Counted from the first letter of the stretch, positions 49,130 through 63,382 are shown. The stretch: 64,000 nt of DNA from Bombus terrestris (GCF_910591885.1 NC_063269.1:3782001-3846000); one strand, 5' to 3'. A program made the numbers and translations. The notes: generated by a model not told the origin, from the letters alone.

Positions 49130-52100
49130 GCATATATATTCCTTATTTTGTCTAAACATTGACCTTTCACCGAGAAAGAGATCACAAAGATGACCAGTAA
49201 GAAATAGAATTGACCTCGAGTTCCACGTGTACGCGCGTGCTCGTGTAATTACCTTTTGGCATGGTTTCTGCTATAGGTTCGTCGATGCAGAAAATAGTAA
49301 GTTCTTCTTGTTCTGGTAATTCTCAGCAACCTCTGCCACGCCACCCTCTCACTTCCACCTCTCCTTGGTTATATCCCGAGGGTTTACAGAATGTGAATAA
49401 CTTAACCTCGTGAAACTTCGTGCCAACCGCGAAGCATTAAGCCTGGTTTATATTACGGTTCCGTGTATATTGGTGTGTATTACTTAGTTAGCATACGTCT
49501 GTATCGCGCGCACGCGTGTAAGCGTGTCGGTGCAGGCGCATATGTCACGTAGCTGCGCGAAAGTCATACATTCGGATATCAGAGTCGGAATTTCAATGTT
49601 CCTATTTGATTAATCAGAAACGTTCGCTTCCCCACCCGAAGTGTTCAGGGTTTCAAGCGGGAAACGCGACGGCAATCGCCGGAAATACTAGACGGATGAT
49701 TATCAATTTCATAAAATATTACCGACGTCGCGTCGGGTCGGTGCAGTGCTTAATGCTGTTCTACCGGGAGTTAGAGCCGATTAGTCTCGAATTTGAATCG
49801 ATAATGCTCGATAATTGCCGGGCAAGTATCGTGGCCAGTCATTTCGACCAACGTGTTGGGCCAAGTTACGTTGTTCGTTATCGTCAGAGGCCATTTAGCG
49901 ATAGGTGAAACGATACGATATTTCATCGAAACAACGATTTTCCTTTCGATAAAACGATTTCGGTAGAGGGAGATGTATCTAAACACTTGTCGGAACGCGC
50001 GCGCCAGTGGGAACGAGTTAGCTTTTCTTGATAATCTCTTCCATTGTATACCTTTCATTCGATCAATTTAATCGCAAATATATATCTTTGGGACGAAGGG
50101 CAGAGCATGAAATTGAAAGAGTATTAAAATATGAGCGCTGAAATTCAATAAAACGTAACTACGCTTTATCGAAATTATTGAAAAAAGAATGGTTGCGCGC
50201 AAAGTTTGCACAACAATATATGTTTTCTAGGTAGATACACGCGTGCTGTTCGTATTTTCAAGCGCGGATAAATTAAAAGTTTCGCATCGACATGTTTGCT
50301 CGGTAATAATTTCGCGCTTAAATCACGACGAGTGGTACACGCTAAAGATGAACACAACGGGATACTGTCGTTATTCTGTGAAAATTTGAAAGATCGGGAG
50401 GCGCGTGGCGGGTTTACAAATGGCGGGTAGCAAGTCATCTCCCTTAATCCCTTCTTTAAAGAACGCTACATTAAATATAAATGCACGCTACGGTGTAGAA
50501 AGTGGATTGAGACCCGGAGCTAACCCGAAGAGGATCTATAGGAGGTTTCGTTATGAATATCTTATCGAGATACCTTTTAACGGGTTTCTCGCCGCTACTG
50601 CTCACGGAAGTAACAAATTTTTTATCAATGTTTATTCGATCGGTTCGAAAGTCGAGGGATTATCCAAGAACGAAACAAGAAACACGTGTTCCACTCCAAT
50701 CACGTATCGTCGTAGATTTAATGTACCATGGATCTGGCAACATTTTCCCTTCGTTGTATCCATTTCGATGTTACCTTTTTCCCCTCTTTTTTTTTTTAAT
50801 CTAGTTATTACCAGCGAATAAATTTTTCCCGTGGTTTCGTGCGCTCTTTTACATTTTTGTCCGTGTTCGTAAACGAACCACAAATGGGAACTTTATGCGA
50901 AAGATTTCCGAGCGCACGAACGCAAAGAAAACAACGCGACCATTGAACGAAGCCTAATTATATTCTAATTAAACCACGTTGAGGATTCATGGAAACTGAA
51001 ATTCATTCGCGATTCCAATGTGTTTTGCAATTAAATCGACCGGAACCGGACATCAGTTTGTCGGCCGGGTGAAAATTAAATTTCACGCCGAATTTTCCAA
51101 CGACCGGAAGTTAATATACCGAATAGTCACGCGCGGCTATGGCGGTGGAATGTACTCTTTCACCATGAGCGGAAGGGAGTTACTTTTCACGCGTAGCTCA
51201 GCGACGTGACGAAGAAGAAATCAAGTATTCGCGGTATGAGTAATACGGACGCAGGACTTGCTTCGCTGCCATTTACAAATACCGACACTTTACGAGGCAA
51301 ACCGACCGCAACTCAGACACATATATTAGTTCTACGAAAGTACCGCGAGCTGCGGTCGTAGCAACGTGTTTAGCGGCAGAGAATCCAAACCATTGCATCT
51401 GACACTCTCGTTCTAGATTCGAGATTTTCACGCGACCCTCGAACAGTGTATTTATCGTTTCTTCCTCGTTGTCATATCGACCAGTACCACTCTCTATCCG
51501 ATTCCGTACGATTCTGATCCGAACTGCCTAAATTAAGCTCCACTCATCGTCCCTTGCACGATATTCTTAATTTTATAGATGTATACTTAACTAATTCTTA
51601 ATAAAGAATTCTTATCATGAATTTTTAACTGACAAGTTTCGGTCTAAAGAATTGGAATTACAGTTAGAGTAATCGGGAAATCGATTGTCCGTCATAAATG
51701 TCGCGAGTCTGTCATAAATACAATCCGCATTTGCCGAATCGTAACTAATATCCAAATATAGCAAATGGACTTGTGACTTGACACTGTAAGACGATAGATT
51801 AAGCGACCATCGTAAACGCACCAAACTCACTGCACGCATCTTCTCTCACTTGGACACTTACTCTAGCCTCTATATACATACAAAACACGTTGAAAATCGA
51901 TTGATGGAAATTCGTACAGGTTCGACGTGTCGGTGCCGGGAAATAGTGTGTCACGTTACAGGGGTGTTGGTGTCGCGAGTCAAACGCATTCGTACGCCGA
52001 CACAAAATGCGGTCCGGCCGCTGTGTTTAGCGGCGGTAAAACTAGAGCCATGCAGTTGACACGCACGGGTCACGGGATTTCGGGATTTTCTTTTCCGAGC

Positions 52101-55100
52101 TTTGATTTCACAAACGATAGGGAACACAGGCGAGGGATAAAGGGGTGTGGGATTCGGAGAGAGAGAGAGAGAGAGAGAGAAAGGGACGTGGAGAACAGTC
52201 GCCCCTCTGGAAAATTACCTACGGCCAGCTCGCGCTGAGGTTTTGCGGTATCGCGATACACGCGCGGACACGGACACTGGCGCGGGGAGCACGTGTGCGT
52301 GTTCGGTCCAATTTTACATGCAATTTCGCGGTGGAAGGCGCTCCCCGCAGGATGGCGGGGTTTTTAATTATATCTAGCTGCTGCCGGCCTGGTAGAATAT
52401 TAACCGGAAATAATTCCGGCTATGGAAACTCTGCTATCGACATTGTATGCTGCTGGAAGGCGGTCGATGCGTCGACCGGGACGAAACAAAAATGGAACTT
52501 CCTGCTTCTCGCGCGACTCGTCTCCTCCCGTGTCCTCGATCTCTTCCCCTTTCTCCCTTATCTGATACATCGAATGCATCTTCCGACGGAAATGCAGCGA
52601 GAATAATAGCCTCTGCGAAAGTACCGGTTACGTATGCAAACTCGCGATTGGTATCGACGCCGAAGAGAATATCAATCTGTTGATTTCACCTGTCTACCTG
52701 TCCGTTCATTGTCATTCATCGTACTCAGGATCTTCGATAGTCGCAGAGAAATTTTGTGTTTCGTCTCTATCGGTTCGATTCGACAGTTTTATAAATTACA
52801 CTTTCGTTCGGTCTATTTCCTTTTTGCACGAATTCCACTGCTTCTAGTTATAGACCGTATGAAATTTCACGTAAAAGCAATCAGATAATTAATGGAACAT
52901 GGTAATTCGCAAGCGTGCTTCTTGTTTTATTATTTTCCCGTTCAAATTATCCCAGTGTTTGTAATTTCAAACCGCTCTTTTTTTTTTTTTTTCGAGGTGA
53001 GAGGGTGTTTCTTCGTTGTTTTACCGCATTGTAATTGTACGCCGGTTTCGTTGTTTACAGGGCAAGCGAACGGTGGAAAAACACCGAAAACTTACGATCG
53101 ACGCGTGCAATATTTTTGTAGACTCGAATTTTCGAATAGTCGAGTCGTGGAACTGTTTCTCTGTTAATTCTACTTGAATGCTGATCATGTGTACCGATAC
53201 TTTAACCGGGAATATTCACCGTTTGCTCGGTCTTCGGCTAAACTCGTTGGCATATTTGCGCGACTGGCCAGTTGGGGGATGTTTTTAACCGAACTTTCGA
53301 TTTGATTTCGGGCTGGTGGTGTGGATAATTCAGCGGCACTCGAATTAAACTAATAATCTACCGGTAAATTCAACTAACAAACCGATAAATCCGGTATCAA
53401 CGAAATTGGTTTGCTCGTGTTTATCCCGTGTAACGAAATAATTAATCCGTTCGATGAATTGCGATATTGTTATAGGGGTGGCGTACCGGTCGATCGAAGA
53501 AACATTCTGTTTACGAATTTTGCGACTAACTTTTCGCTTTGATCGTCGAATTAACGCGTAAACGTGCGAATTGCCAGCAAACCACCACCGTCGGAATACG
53601 AAGCGTGGACACGCACACCTATGTATATAAAAACGAACGACTAGGGAACTGAAAAAAAAGAGAGTAGAAAATTTAAAAATTCAAAGGCCTTCCGGTCCCA
53701 AGCGAGAGATACATTCGGCGTATGGCGATAGGTGCATCAGATACAGATGACCTCTTTGCATCCATGTTTTCCTCGGTGTTGATTTATCGTCGCATCCGTC
53801 GAGAGCATATCTACTGCCGCGAAGGTGATTACGCGAACGATACCGAGGGAGAACCGAGTTCGGCCGTCGTTTTTTCCCGTGCGCGATGTTTCCATTAGAC
53901 GCGACACTAGATCGTGCCGGTGACACGCGAAAAAAATCTCGGCATAAAAGCTCGCAACGAATCTTACTTTATTTTTACTATTTTTCCCGACTCGATCGAA
54001 TTCCGATCTCGAGTCTCACGAGTGTCGAAACTTTTTGTCAATGTATTCTGCCTGTGGTCATCCCTAAATATCAGGCAAAGTCGATAATGAAAAATCGATG
54101 GCGAGGTTCGGCTTTACGATTAAATTTGCAAGCCGCATTCTCATAGGGAGTCGGTCTCAGCGACGTGACCTATCTACATCGAGTACCCATAGGACTGAAA
54201 GATTAATCTTTCGTAAATTGGCGAAATTACTTTTCCATTTATACGTATTGACGTATGGGCGATAAATATTTCCACGACGGAGCGATATATCGTCCTTTTC
54301 CATCATGAATTTCAAACGAGCTTCGATCCCGAATACGGATAACTTGTAGAAACTGCGCACGCTCGGTTTCCAGTACAAAGCAGATTAAAGCAAGTTGATC
54401 GAAACGATACGCCAAAGATGTATTCCGCGCGATCCTGCACACACGTGTTCCGCTAAAACTAAGCAGGCGCAGTTACAACTAAGTTTGCAGTCGCTTTGGC
54501 TTAGGCAGAACTTTAAATGCGGTTTATCTCTGTTCCTGTAGGAGGAAGTGCAAGAAATTTTGCCATGTTGTATCATACTATAGCAGTCTCGTAGAGGAAT
54601 GTTCGCACGTTTCTGACGCAATGTTCGCCAATAAGAAATAAACGCGACTCGCAACGTGAATCGAAGGTATTCGTTTTTACGGCTCCTCGCTCGTGTCGAT
54701 GAAGGATGGCAAAGTAATTGACGAAGAAAAAAGCGACGCTTCTCTTAAGCTTTTCCATTATACTCGTCACGGTTTGTCGTCATTATGCTCGACGTTCCCA
54801 GAGAAGTATGTAAATACACGGAACAGAGTGAAAACCGTGCACTCAAGCTGTCACGGCTCGATTTAGCTCGGCTTCAGAGATCCCGACGGTGTCGCGAGGT
54901 ATGGCTCGCTTCTTGAAACCCTCCTCTCTCGAATATGGCTGTTATCGACAGACCGTGGTGCGCGAAGAAAAAATATTTTTCCCCGGCATCTCGTTCGCGC
55001 GCGCGACATAGCCCCTATCCGCGTGCAGAACTCGGTTTCCTCAGTTTCTCGCGGTCGTGTTGCGCGTACACTGAAAAACCTGCACACATTTACGTGGTTC

Positions 55101-57857
55101 TGACACATCAAACGCAGACCCTACGTACGCTGCTGTGCGCGAGGAACGAGTGTACTCCTGAATGTGATTTGTTGTCGCATTCCGCGGGGGCCGTGCCGCA
55201 TTTCCCCCGAACGACGAAGGAAACCGACGGTCGTTAAAGTCGAGTGTATCGTTTCGTCGCGGAAAAAGCCTGGCGCCCGTTAATGCGTAATTTATGTCGA
55301 TTCTTTCGGCGTCCTCGATTCGAGACGCGATCGTGTTGGTTGCGGGGAAAAATTCGTTCGAACCCGTCGTCGTTCGAGAGTCGATGGAAAAACGAAAAGA
55401 AGAAAAAGGACAGAAAAGAATAACAGAAAAAAGAGAAGGTAGGAATTGAAAGCTCGAGGCATAGGATGGGAATAGCGAAAAAGCAGGTTTCTTTCGGAAA
55501 AAGAAAGAAGAACGCGATGTGTTTCTATCGGTTGGAATTCTTCGGAAGTTTAAAAGCCTCGTTAGAAATGCTCCGGTGGATCGGTACGAAAAGTTAGCGC
55601 ACGAAACGAAGGAAATACCGTTCGTTTCAATTACAGGGGAACGTTGTAATTGTTTCGTGCCACGAAGTACAGACGAACAGACAAGGGGCTGATTCGGTTT
55701 CTACGGATGTACTCGATACGATGCGAATAACGTATGGCTTACGTACATTTTCAATCTGTAACCGAGGAATCTCGATGAGACTGCTATTCATTTTCGTTAA
55801 ATCTGCTCCATAGTATGATCGCCTCATGGGAATCGTCCGTTCGTTTCCTGCGAATATGCATCGAATTAAGTTACTGTATCGTCAAGTGGCTGGATGCAGT
55901 AGACGTCGTCGCGCAGCCATGCCACGTCCACCAAAATTTAGCTAAATTACCAACTTTGGTTAAACACGTGAAGGGACTGAGAAATGGACAGGGTGCTAGA
56001 GGATCGATGTGCCGGATCGGGGGAAAATGGGAATAAGCACGAGATTCCTGGCGAGTCCTTTGCATATTCTCCTAGTAATTGGGTTTAACATGAGAATTCT
56101 GAAAATTCGAAACCTCCTATCCTACCATCGTCTTATTATACGCTGAGATTTTTCTCTTACGTTGTCAGATGTCTCGAACTGAGACGTCTATTTACATCAT
56201 GGACTGATCGAAATAGAGATTATCGATATTTAGTACGAGAAGATGCTTGATACAAACTTGATCTTTAACACGGTGCAACGCAGAGTGTTGCAGAGTGTTC
56301 GTTCTATTTCCATCCTGTGAACTGGAGGAAAGAAGGTCAAAGGGAAGTCGAGCTTACCGACAATATCAGAGATATTGAGACGGAGAGGGGCGAGGACTTG
56401 GCCCCGGTATATTTTTAAATGTATTTTTCATGCGACCAATTTTGGCCCTCGGTCGAAATTTGTAATTCCTTTGAGCCCATCCTACTAGTAGCCGGAGACG
56501 GAAGGAGCTACCGGGAACATTATCATTTATATGAAATCCTTTGCGCGTCCTTATGCATAGTCATTATTCAGTCGCTTTTTCCTGGCAGTAGAGAAGGTAA
56601 CACGGCCAGTTCAATACAAGCTTCCGTGTGGACGAAGGTGACAATCTTAATTAAGGAGATCCTCCTTCCCTCCTGCCGTCTCTGCTTCCTTTTCCCCTCT
56701 TCAACTACATTCAGTGGTGACTCTGCTGGATTTCATTTACGCTCCACTTCGCGAAGCACTCGTTGAAGTATGGCTGTTACGGAGCGCAAGAATTTAATGA
56801 AAATTCTCGCGTAATCGGAGGGGAAATCGTGTCGATCAATGGACAGACAGTAGGTCGGTCTAGTTTGCGATGATACTTTCTTTCTTCTCTTTTTTTCTTT
56901 TTGTTCAGGGTGTACTTGAAACAATTGAGAAACGTCGTATCGCGTGTAAAATCGCGGCCTTATGTTTCATTTAATTTCAAACCATTCAACTCTGGTAAAG
57001 CCCGATATTTCATCCCGGCTTATATAAGCGCCATTACGCTGACCGTACCTTTACCCAGCGGAGATTGTGGTCTCTAAAACTCAGTCATAGATCAGATACG
57101 CGAGATGTAGAATAACTTTAATCTGTATTACGGTAGCATTTTTTGCACGAGTATCGTACCAATACGACGACCAATGTTTCTACTATTTGTTATAGAATTA
57201 TACGAAAGACGATCAGATCAAAGGCACGACAAATTTATCTTAGTGTCTCTCTAAAGGCGTCCTATTTTCTTTTTCTTCGTTCCCTTTCCTTCTTCATATT
57301 CTTCCTTATCTTTTACCTTTCTTGGTAAACCTAAGCTGGCTGCACGTAGAAACCTGTCTGCGGGTTTTAAAGTCAAAAGCGTAGTCTTTCTGACGCTATT
57401 ATAACATTTTTGGGTCGTCCGTAATAATTGGATTTAAATGAAATCAATTGGCAATGCTCGTGCAGGGAAATCTTTGAGAGAATACGCGCAAGAAACTGGA
57501 GCGCGGCTAGCGGCCGGGACGAGAAAAGACAGAGGTAGAGAGGGAATTATTCAAATCCTCGATAGAAGGGTCCTTCGGGGATATCGCGTGCCACTTTGAA
57601 ACCGGCGCAGCGGTTCCTTTAAGTCTTCCATCTCTTGTCTTCTTCGAGTACCTGAGGAGTCAAAGGTGTGCCCGCATCGAAAATACGAAATTGGAGGAAA
57701 TATAGACCGAGCATGGTGTAGAAGGTCTACGAAGGGATAGACCCGTGGACAACGTATCAGTACTGGATATCGATGTCGGAATAAATATCAAATCACCTAC
57801 TCTCCACGAAAGTTTCTAAATTTGTTGACGATGCATGTTCACGTATATTAACAATTA
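49130..57857. other. Gene-poor, CpG-containing DNA
   Basis: No gene is supported. The patch at about 52240-52480 is GC-rich. A (GA)n microsatellite lies at 52157-52180, T-runs at about 50787 and 52978-52991, and purine-rich DNA at about 55386-55440. Long frames at 50405-50821 and 52145-52606 lack family motifs and splice logic. A CAGGGTGTAC motif at about 56905-56915 resembles ends seen elsewhere in the window. Confidence 0.45.
52157..52180. repeat. (GA)n microsatellite
   Basis: Twelve GA units in a row. They give Arg/Glu and Leu/Ser repeats in false frames on the two strands. Confidence 0.9.
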
Positions 57858-58072
57858 TTAGGTCATCCCATAAGTTCGTTCCGTTTTTTGAGCGGTTATA
57901 AATGTTAAGATTGTTTACATATCTTTCAGTTTCGTGAAAAAATGTAATCCTCCTCTCGTTGTACAACTTCTTCCCATTTTTCAAGTGCATTGGTCCATTA
58001 TCGCCGTATGTTTATAAATCGGCACATGAAATGTATACACAAAAGACGGCACGAACTTATGGGATGACCTAA
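57858..58072 (-). mobile_element. Internally deleted mariner-like element
   Basis: Terminal inverted repeats are near-perfect over about 22 bp: the left is TTAGGTCATCCCATAAGTTC and the right is GAACTTATGGGATGACCTAA. TA lies at both borders, as for the TA target of mariner elements. Total length is about 215 bp. On the minus strand it keeps the last codons of a mariner transposase (see next entry), so it derives from a full element by internal deletion. Confidence 0.85.
57926..57988 (-). pseudogene. Remnant of mariner transposase C-terminus
   Basis: Twenty codons plus stop read ALEKWEEVVQREEDYI... in the minus strand. This is the typical final segment of mariner transposases (the pattern L-KW--VV---G-Y-). 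Upstream in the same frame there is a stop codon, so only the tail survives. It cannot encode an active enzyme. Confidence 0.7.
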
Positions 58073-61000
58073 CATAAGGCAAAGATCATCATTGGATATA
58101 GTTTAGCAACAACGTGCGTCGATATTTTTTATCGGCGATAACCTCAGCAAAGTACGATTTATCGTCTACGTTCTGTAAAAATGGAGGATCTGTTGAAAAT
58201 AAGTCTTTATTTTTAAGAAGGGTGTTATTTTATAAAGGACAAATTTATCTTGGAGTTGGTACAGGGAAGGGAAACACAAGAGGAAACGTTTGAAATAAAA
58301 TCACCTTTTCTATTAACCTTCTTGCAAGCGACGTTCAGAAATAAGCTGCTCCGGTCCTTTTATAACGCGTTGTAAAATAAAGTCGTTCTTATCCCTAGAC
58401 GTACTGGATTGTCGAATAAAGTGGCCGTTAACCACGTTAGGAGGGGCAGCTTTCTTCTCTTCGTTCGACGTACCTCGATTTTGAAAGCCAACGGCCAGAT
58501 GCGATGCCTCGGCATATCGTCTCGTCCTCGTTTTAAACAAACTACCACCTTTTGCCCATCGGTTTACGCAGTGGTTCTCGGCCAGGCAATATCCGACCTG
58601 ATCGATCAACTTTATAGGAAATGACGCTATATGAGAGCTTTTAACGAACCCAGGTTCCTTCCGCCTATATAAACAGAAATCCTCGAATCCGCTAGGACAG
58701 AGCTGAAAGATGGAAGTCGCGATGTTTTACATCGATCAGATGATCTGATATGCTTCCTCGCGCGGAAGGAGCTTAAGGACCAGGACGATGATACTTTGAC
58801 GAAGTCGATTCATCCGCGTGCCTGTCACCGATGCTTTTACGTCTCTCGAGAATACTTCTTATCCAATTTCCTTTCTTTCTCTTCCCGGCTCGTCGTTTTA
58901 TCCCTCGTTCTATAAACATTCGTAATCGAATTTACGGTTAATTCACACGTGTCTTAATTTTGAGAGGAAAATTCGTTGAAAAATTCTACCATTGGAATTG
59001 TTTTTTCACTTTGAAAGGTGCTGTGCGAGCGCAATGGCGAAAGACATCGTTGTGCAGCGATGAAATTCTCTGTTTCGCGACCATGTTATTCGGAACTCAA
59101 TTTCGGGAAACAGTGCGGCGTGTCGTAAAGCGTACGCGTGTTCAATACTTTATATTTTTAGTCAGCACTAAATTGTCGACGAATTTGCATAGTGTATCGA
59201 CAGTAATTGCACCGAATGTGAATGGCGCGGCAGTAAATTTCTGCAATTCAATGAGGTATAGTTTGTACGTTATTTCCCCCAATATACCTATCATAATGTA
59301 CACGAAACCAATAATTTTCAGTGGCTTTTAAACGCACTAATCCGATTTCTCTTTCGAATTTACACGATTACACGCGACTCGCAGTTACGTAGTATTACGT
59401 TACGTAATAACAAATCAGATGTTTGCTGGAATTTTTATGTCCTCTATACGAAGGATGTAACACGTTTGCTCGACAATGCGCGAAATGCGGGTTAATTTAA
59501 TACAATACGAGTTGGAAATATTCTCGTTACTGTAAAAGTTTCCAGCTCTTTTGTAGCACTGTAACAGAAATAATATATTACCGAGGCTTTGGAAACGGAA
59601 GCTTAGTAAATTCACTTCGTTTCATCTCTTAATCCGAAGTATCGTAGGTTCACGCGTGAATATTATGCTTATGTATTTCGTATAAATGAAATATAACCCA
59701 AGCATGGACGCACTTTGCACAGTTTTGTAGGCGGATCAACGTTGCCATTGGGCCTGATTACAACTGCTTGTTAATTAGATTCAATTCGAATACACTATCA
59801 TTTTACGACTCTGTATTTATACTACCGCAACTTTCCTATACATAAATCACGATAACGAAGTGGTCATACAAATTCTGATTTAACATTTTGAAATTCTGTT
59901 AACTCGATCGGAAACGTTCTCGATTCCGCCTCGTTCTGTAGCAAGGTAGTTCAGGAATAAAGAACAACGTGTTAGTTTGGTTTCTGTATCCTTTTATTCG
60001 TACAGTCCTAGATAAATTTATCACAATAAGGGAATTATGAAAAATGTACAATAATACGGACAGAAAACATATTCCCATGGAAAACCGAAAGGAAGGACCA
60101 GCCATCGGTAACAATATCTCGCTGGGCTCTTTTCTCTTATTCTTTTTTTTTTTTTTATACACTTTTAATTGACATAACGTCCCGCTTGAAGTGACGAAAT
60201 AAAAAAATCCGCCGAATCTTTCTCTTTCTTTACACAGGTCAAAACACAATCTATACTTACATATTAAATGTAGCAACATTTAGAGTAACACTACGCAGCG
60301 AGTTTATGTGCACATTAAAAGCGATTTTCGGTGCTTTTCTTTATTTTTGCTCGTTTTCTTTTCATCGTTGGCGTTCAGGTGTATCCTCCTCTCTAGAGAT
60401 TCTCTTTGGCAGATCTACGGTCGCTGGGTTTTCTTCAGTTTCTCTCTTTCTTACGCTTTTCTACGAATTTTCTCTCGATCGTGCAACGATCTTGTACGGA
60501 TAGACTCGTCTAATTCGTTAAGAAAACTCCTTCTTTCCTTATATAAAGCGTAAAAAAACATTTTTAAGAAATTTCGCTAGAGAGAATATTCAGGAATAAC
60601 TTTTGTTCCCCGGAACGAATATCTGGAATCTTGAAAATTTTCTAATAATTGCCGCGATCCGCTATCGTGAGCTCTTCGTTCGTGGAATTCGTTTCCAATG
60701 AATTTGACACCGACAGACGTTAAATATATTTTCCTTCGACGTCTTTGCGACGAATCGATTAATAAAATACTTTCTCGCGTCGACACCCGGTGTGTTTCAT
60801 AAAAAAAGGGAGGATCGTATGAAATTGGAGAAAGCAATCGTTAGAATTTGTTTTCGCGTTCGCACGAACAAGAAGGAAGGTGAAAGATGGAGAAATATAG
60901 AGACAGTGGGAGGAGAGAAGAAGAAAAACGTCGTGGCAATTTTGCCCATCTCGCGTTTCGTTTCCATCCTCTCGACGTGACGATACTTTATCATTATTTA

Positions 61001-61528
61001 CGCCGTTAGTTAATCTAAGCAGGTTACACCTTCGTTTATGTATATTTATTTACAGGAACACAGTAAACGTTGCCAACCACAAAATCAACCTTATCATCGG
61101 TTTTTAAGTTCTACTAATCTCTTTGCATCGTCTCTTTGGTTTCGGTTCAACAGTAATAATCAACAACAAGAATCGTTTCTGCGTAAACGAGATTGGTTTT
61201 GTGGTATTCGGCAGTATTTGCCTATGAGATACGAGTCTTACGACGACATAATTAGTTATTGTTAATCTCCGTACGCCTAGTTTTCTTTTTTTCGCTTTCT
61301 TTCCCACACCTGTACGTTCCTCGTTGAGTCATAACAATCGTTCGCCCTTTTAGTCGCTACAGCCAAGGGCGCAGTTGGCAAATAAATAAAGAAACACATT
61401 GATACGTCTAGTTCGTCCGTCGACAATTATTACGTTTGGCAGTAAACTAGTTTATTGGATTTTTCTGTCGACTACGACCTTCTCGAACTTCCAAAGGAAG
61501 TAGGAAGGAACATAGTGTTCTTACCTTA
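58073..61528. other. Gene-poor DNA
   Basis: No gene is supported. Overlapping open frames on both strands at 58313-58624 have no recognisable motif. A T-run of 14 lies at 60143-60156. The frame at 61038-61265 follows a plausible splice acceptor (TTTACAG ending at about 61054), but its protein is unfamiliar. Confidence 0.45.
60143..60156. repeat. Poly-T run
   Basis: Fourteen T in a row, the longest such run in this part of the window. Confidence 0.85.
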
Positions 61529-61744
61529 TGCTGCGTCCACAGTGACGTTCGCCAACAGTTCACGAACAGATTGTAAGTTACGTTTGTCGACAATGCAGCG
61601 ATTTTCGCGAGGGAACGTGTGAGCGAGCTCGTAAGCGAATAGCGAATACTGTTTATCCAGGAGACAAGACGCTGAAAGATCTGTCCACGACATTAACAGT
61701 TCGCGAACTGTTCACGAACAATTCTGATCAACGTAGACGCGGCA
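61529..61744. mobile_element. Candidate MITE with imperfect terminal inverted repeats
   Basis: The left end TGCTGCGTCCAC and the right end GTAGACGCGGCA are inverse with two mismatches in 12. Sub-terminal blocks around AACAGTTCACGAACAG (61554-61569) and the 18-bp perfect palindrome AACAGTTCGCGAACTGTT (61695-61712) are also related. The flanks TTA and TTTA could be a three-base target duplication as in PIF/Harbinger elements. No coding capacity is present. Confidence 0.5.
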
Positions 61745-62354
61745 TTTATCGTTTCTTTCGCTTCCGCTCTAGTTACACTCCAAGAAAAACAATTTACGCG
61801 CTTAACCAAGTTATTTTAACACTAGAATCACCGACGATTAATACATGACACTCGTAACAAAGGATGAAATTGAAGAAGGAAAAGGAAGAAATACGTGTTA
61901 CACGGCAAAGAGCAACGCTTTATCCGTATAATTTGCCAAAAAGCTATATATACAAATCTTCTGAAACGTACCATTTAAAACATAACGATTAATATAAAAA
62001 ATCATGGGTCGGTTTATTTTGACCGCTCTGGTAATTCTAGCGTTAGAAGGCAATTTTTAAAATATAATCGTACGAAGTAGAAACGATCATATGGAGACGC
62101 CTGTAAGTATCGCGAGAGACGTATTCGCGAATCCTTCTGTGTTCGACTACAGGGTCATGGGAACCAGCAGGCCATTCATTATTCAAATAGCCGGCTAACG
62201 TAGCCGGATATCCGCTATTCTATCACGTTCCTCCCTCTCTTCCCGAACTTTCGGTATCGACTGGGTTATCCACCCGGCTCGTTTGTTATTGCAGGAAACG
62301 AGCGCGATTCTCGATTCGTATGCATCGTAAGTGCATGTATTTACGTGTTATGCG

Positions 62355-62430
62355 CATGTATGTATGCATGTATGTATGTATGTATAATACGTATACTTGT
62401 ATGTATGTATATATGTATGTATGTATGTAT
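62355..62430. repeat. (ATGT)n microsatellite
   Basis: An array of ATGT/GTAT units is interrupted by ATAATACGTATACTT. It makes false Met/Cys/Tyr frames on both strands. Confidence 0.9.
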
Positions 62431-63382
62431 GACTCACGTATTTGGCACTTCTTATGTGATCGATTATTTACAGAGATTTCGCGCGTCGAACTCGTATCGA
62501 GAACGCTTCTCGACAAGACCGGGAATCGATACGAACGGTTCACGCGAATTCACGCTCCCCCCTTTCTTTTATTTATAATGTTTATACAATGAATCTGGAA
62601 CTGAAATTTATACACTGAGCTATTTACAATTCACCTTACATCTTACGTCCCGTGGACGATCAAAACGGTGATCATTTCAAGCATCCTCTCGAATATTTTC
62701 GTTCGATTCGATCGTCTTGTTCGTCCACGAGATACTTTTGCCTCGGGGACTTTCGGTCGTCTAATAATATAATTTATAAACCTTCGTTCGTCTCCCGTTG
62801 AGCACCGAAAGTGTTACTTACCTCGAGTCGCGGTCCTTACGTAAAACATTCGATATAATATAACGATACATTAAAGTATAAGCAATAATACTTTCAACTT
62901 GTTTCACAATTTGCCTATCGATGGATCGGTGCAATTGTATTTGCAATTTGTGCGTCAACCTTTGCGAGGAGAGCCGCGTCGCGATCGTCTCGCGAAAGAA
63001 CGAGATTCCTTCGGAAATCTATGTCGTTTTGAAAATGGTACAGGAGAAAGCGAGTAGATACGAGGAATTTTCCCTAATGATCTTAAAAATCAACAACAAA
63101 CGGAATTTATTATTACTCCTCGATATCGTGCAATTTTCTCCTCTCGTGTGCCTGTGAAATCTTCAACTTTCGTACGTCCTGCTGTCAGATACAACGAGAA
63201 TAGTATACGGAATAGCGAGCGATATTTTTTGGGCCGAATTATCAAATCACGATAACATTCTTTTTATATTCAATAGTAAAAACAACACACTTTTTGGTCC
63301 AAGTCTTTTACACAGTGCCGTGCGTAACCTCTTCCTTCTTCACGGTTGCAAAGAGTCTTTCCTATTGCTTTATAGATTTCGT

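Noticed and set aside
50405..50821. 138-codon plus-strand frame
   Set aside because: No family motif; other frames overlap on both strands.
54385..54654. Cysteine-rich minus-strand frame (FCLSQSDCKLSCNCACL)
   Set aside because: I considered a second cysteine-rich secreted peptide, but there is no signal peptide in frame, the cysteine spacing fits no family I know, and the frame has no splice support.
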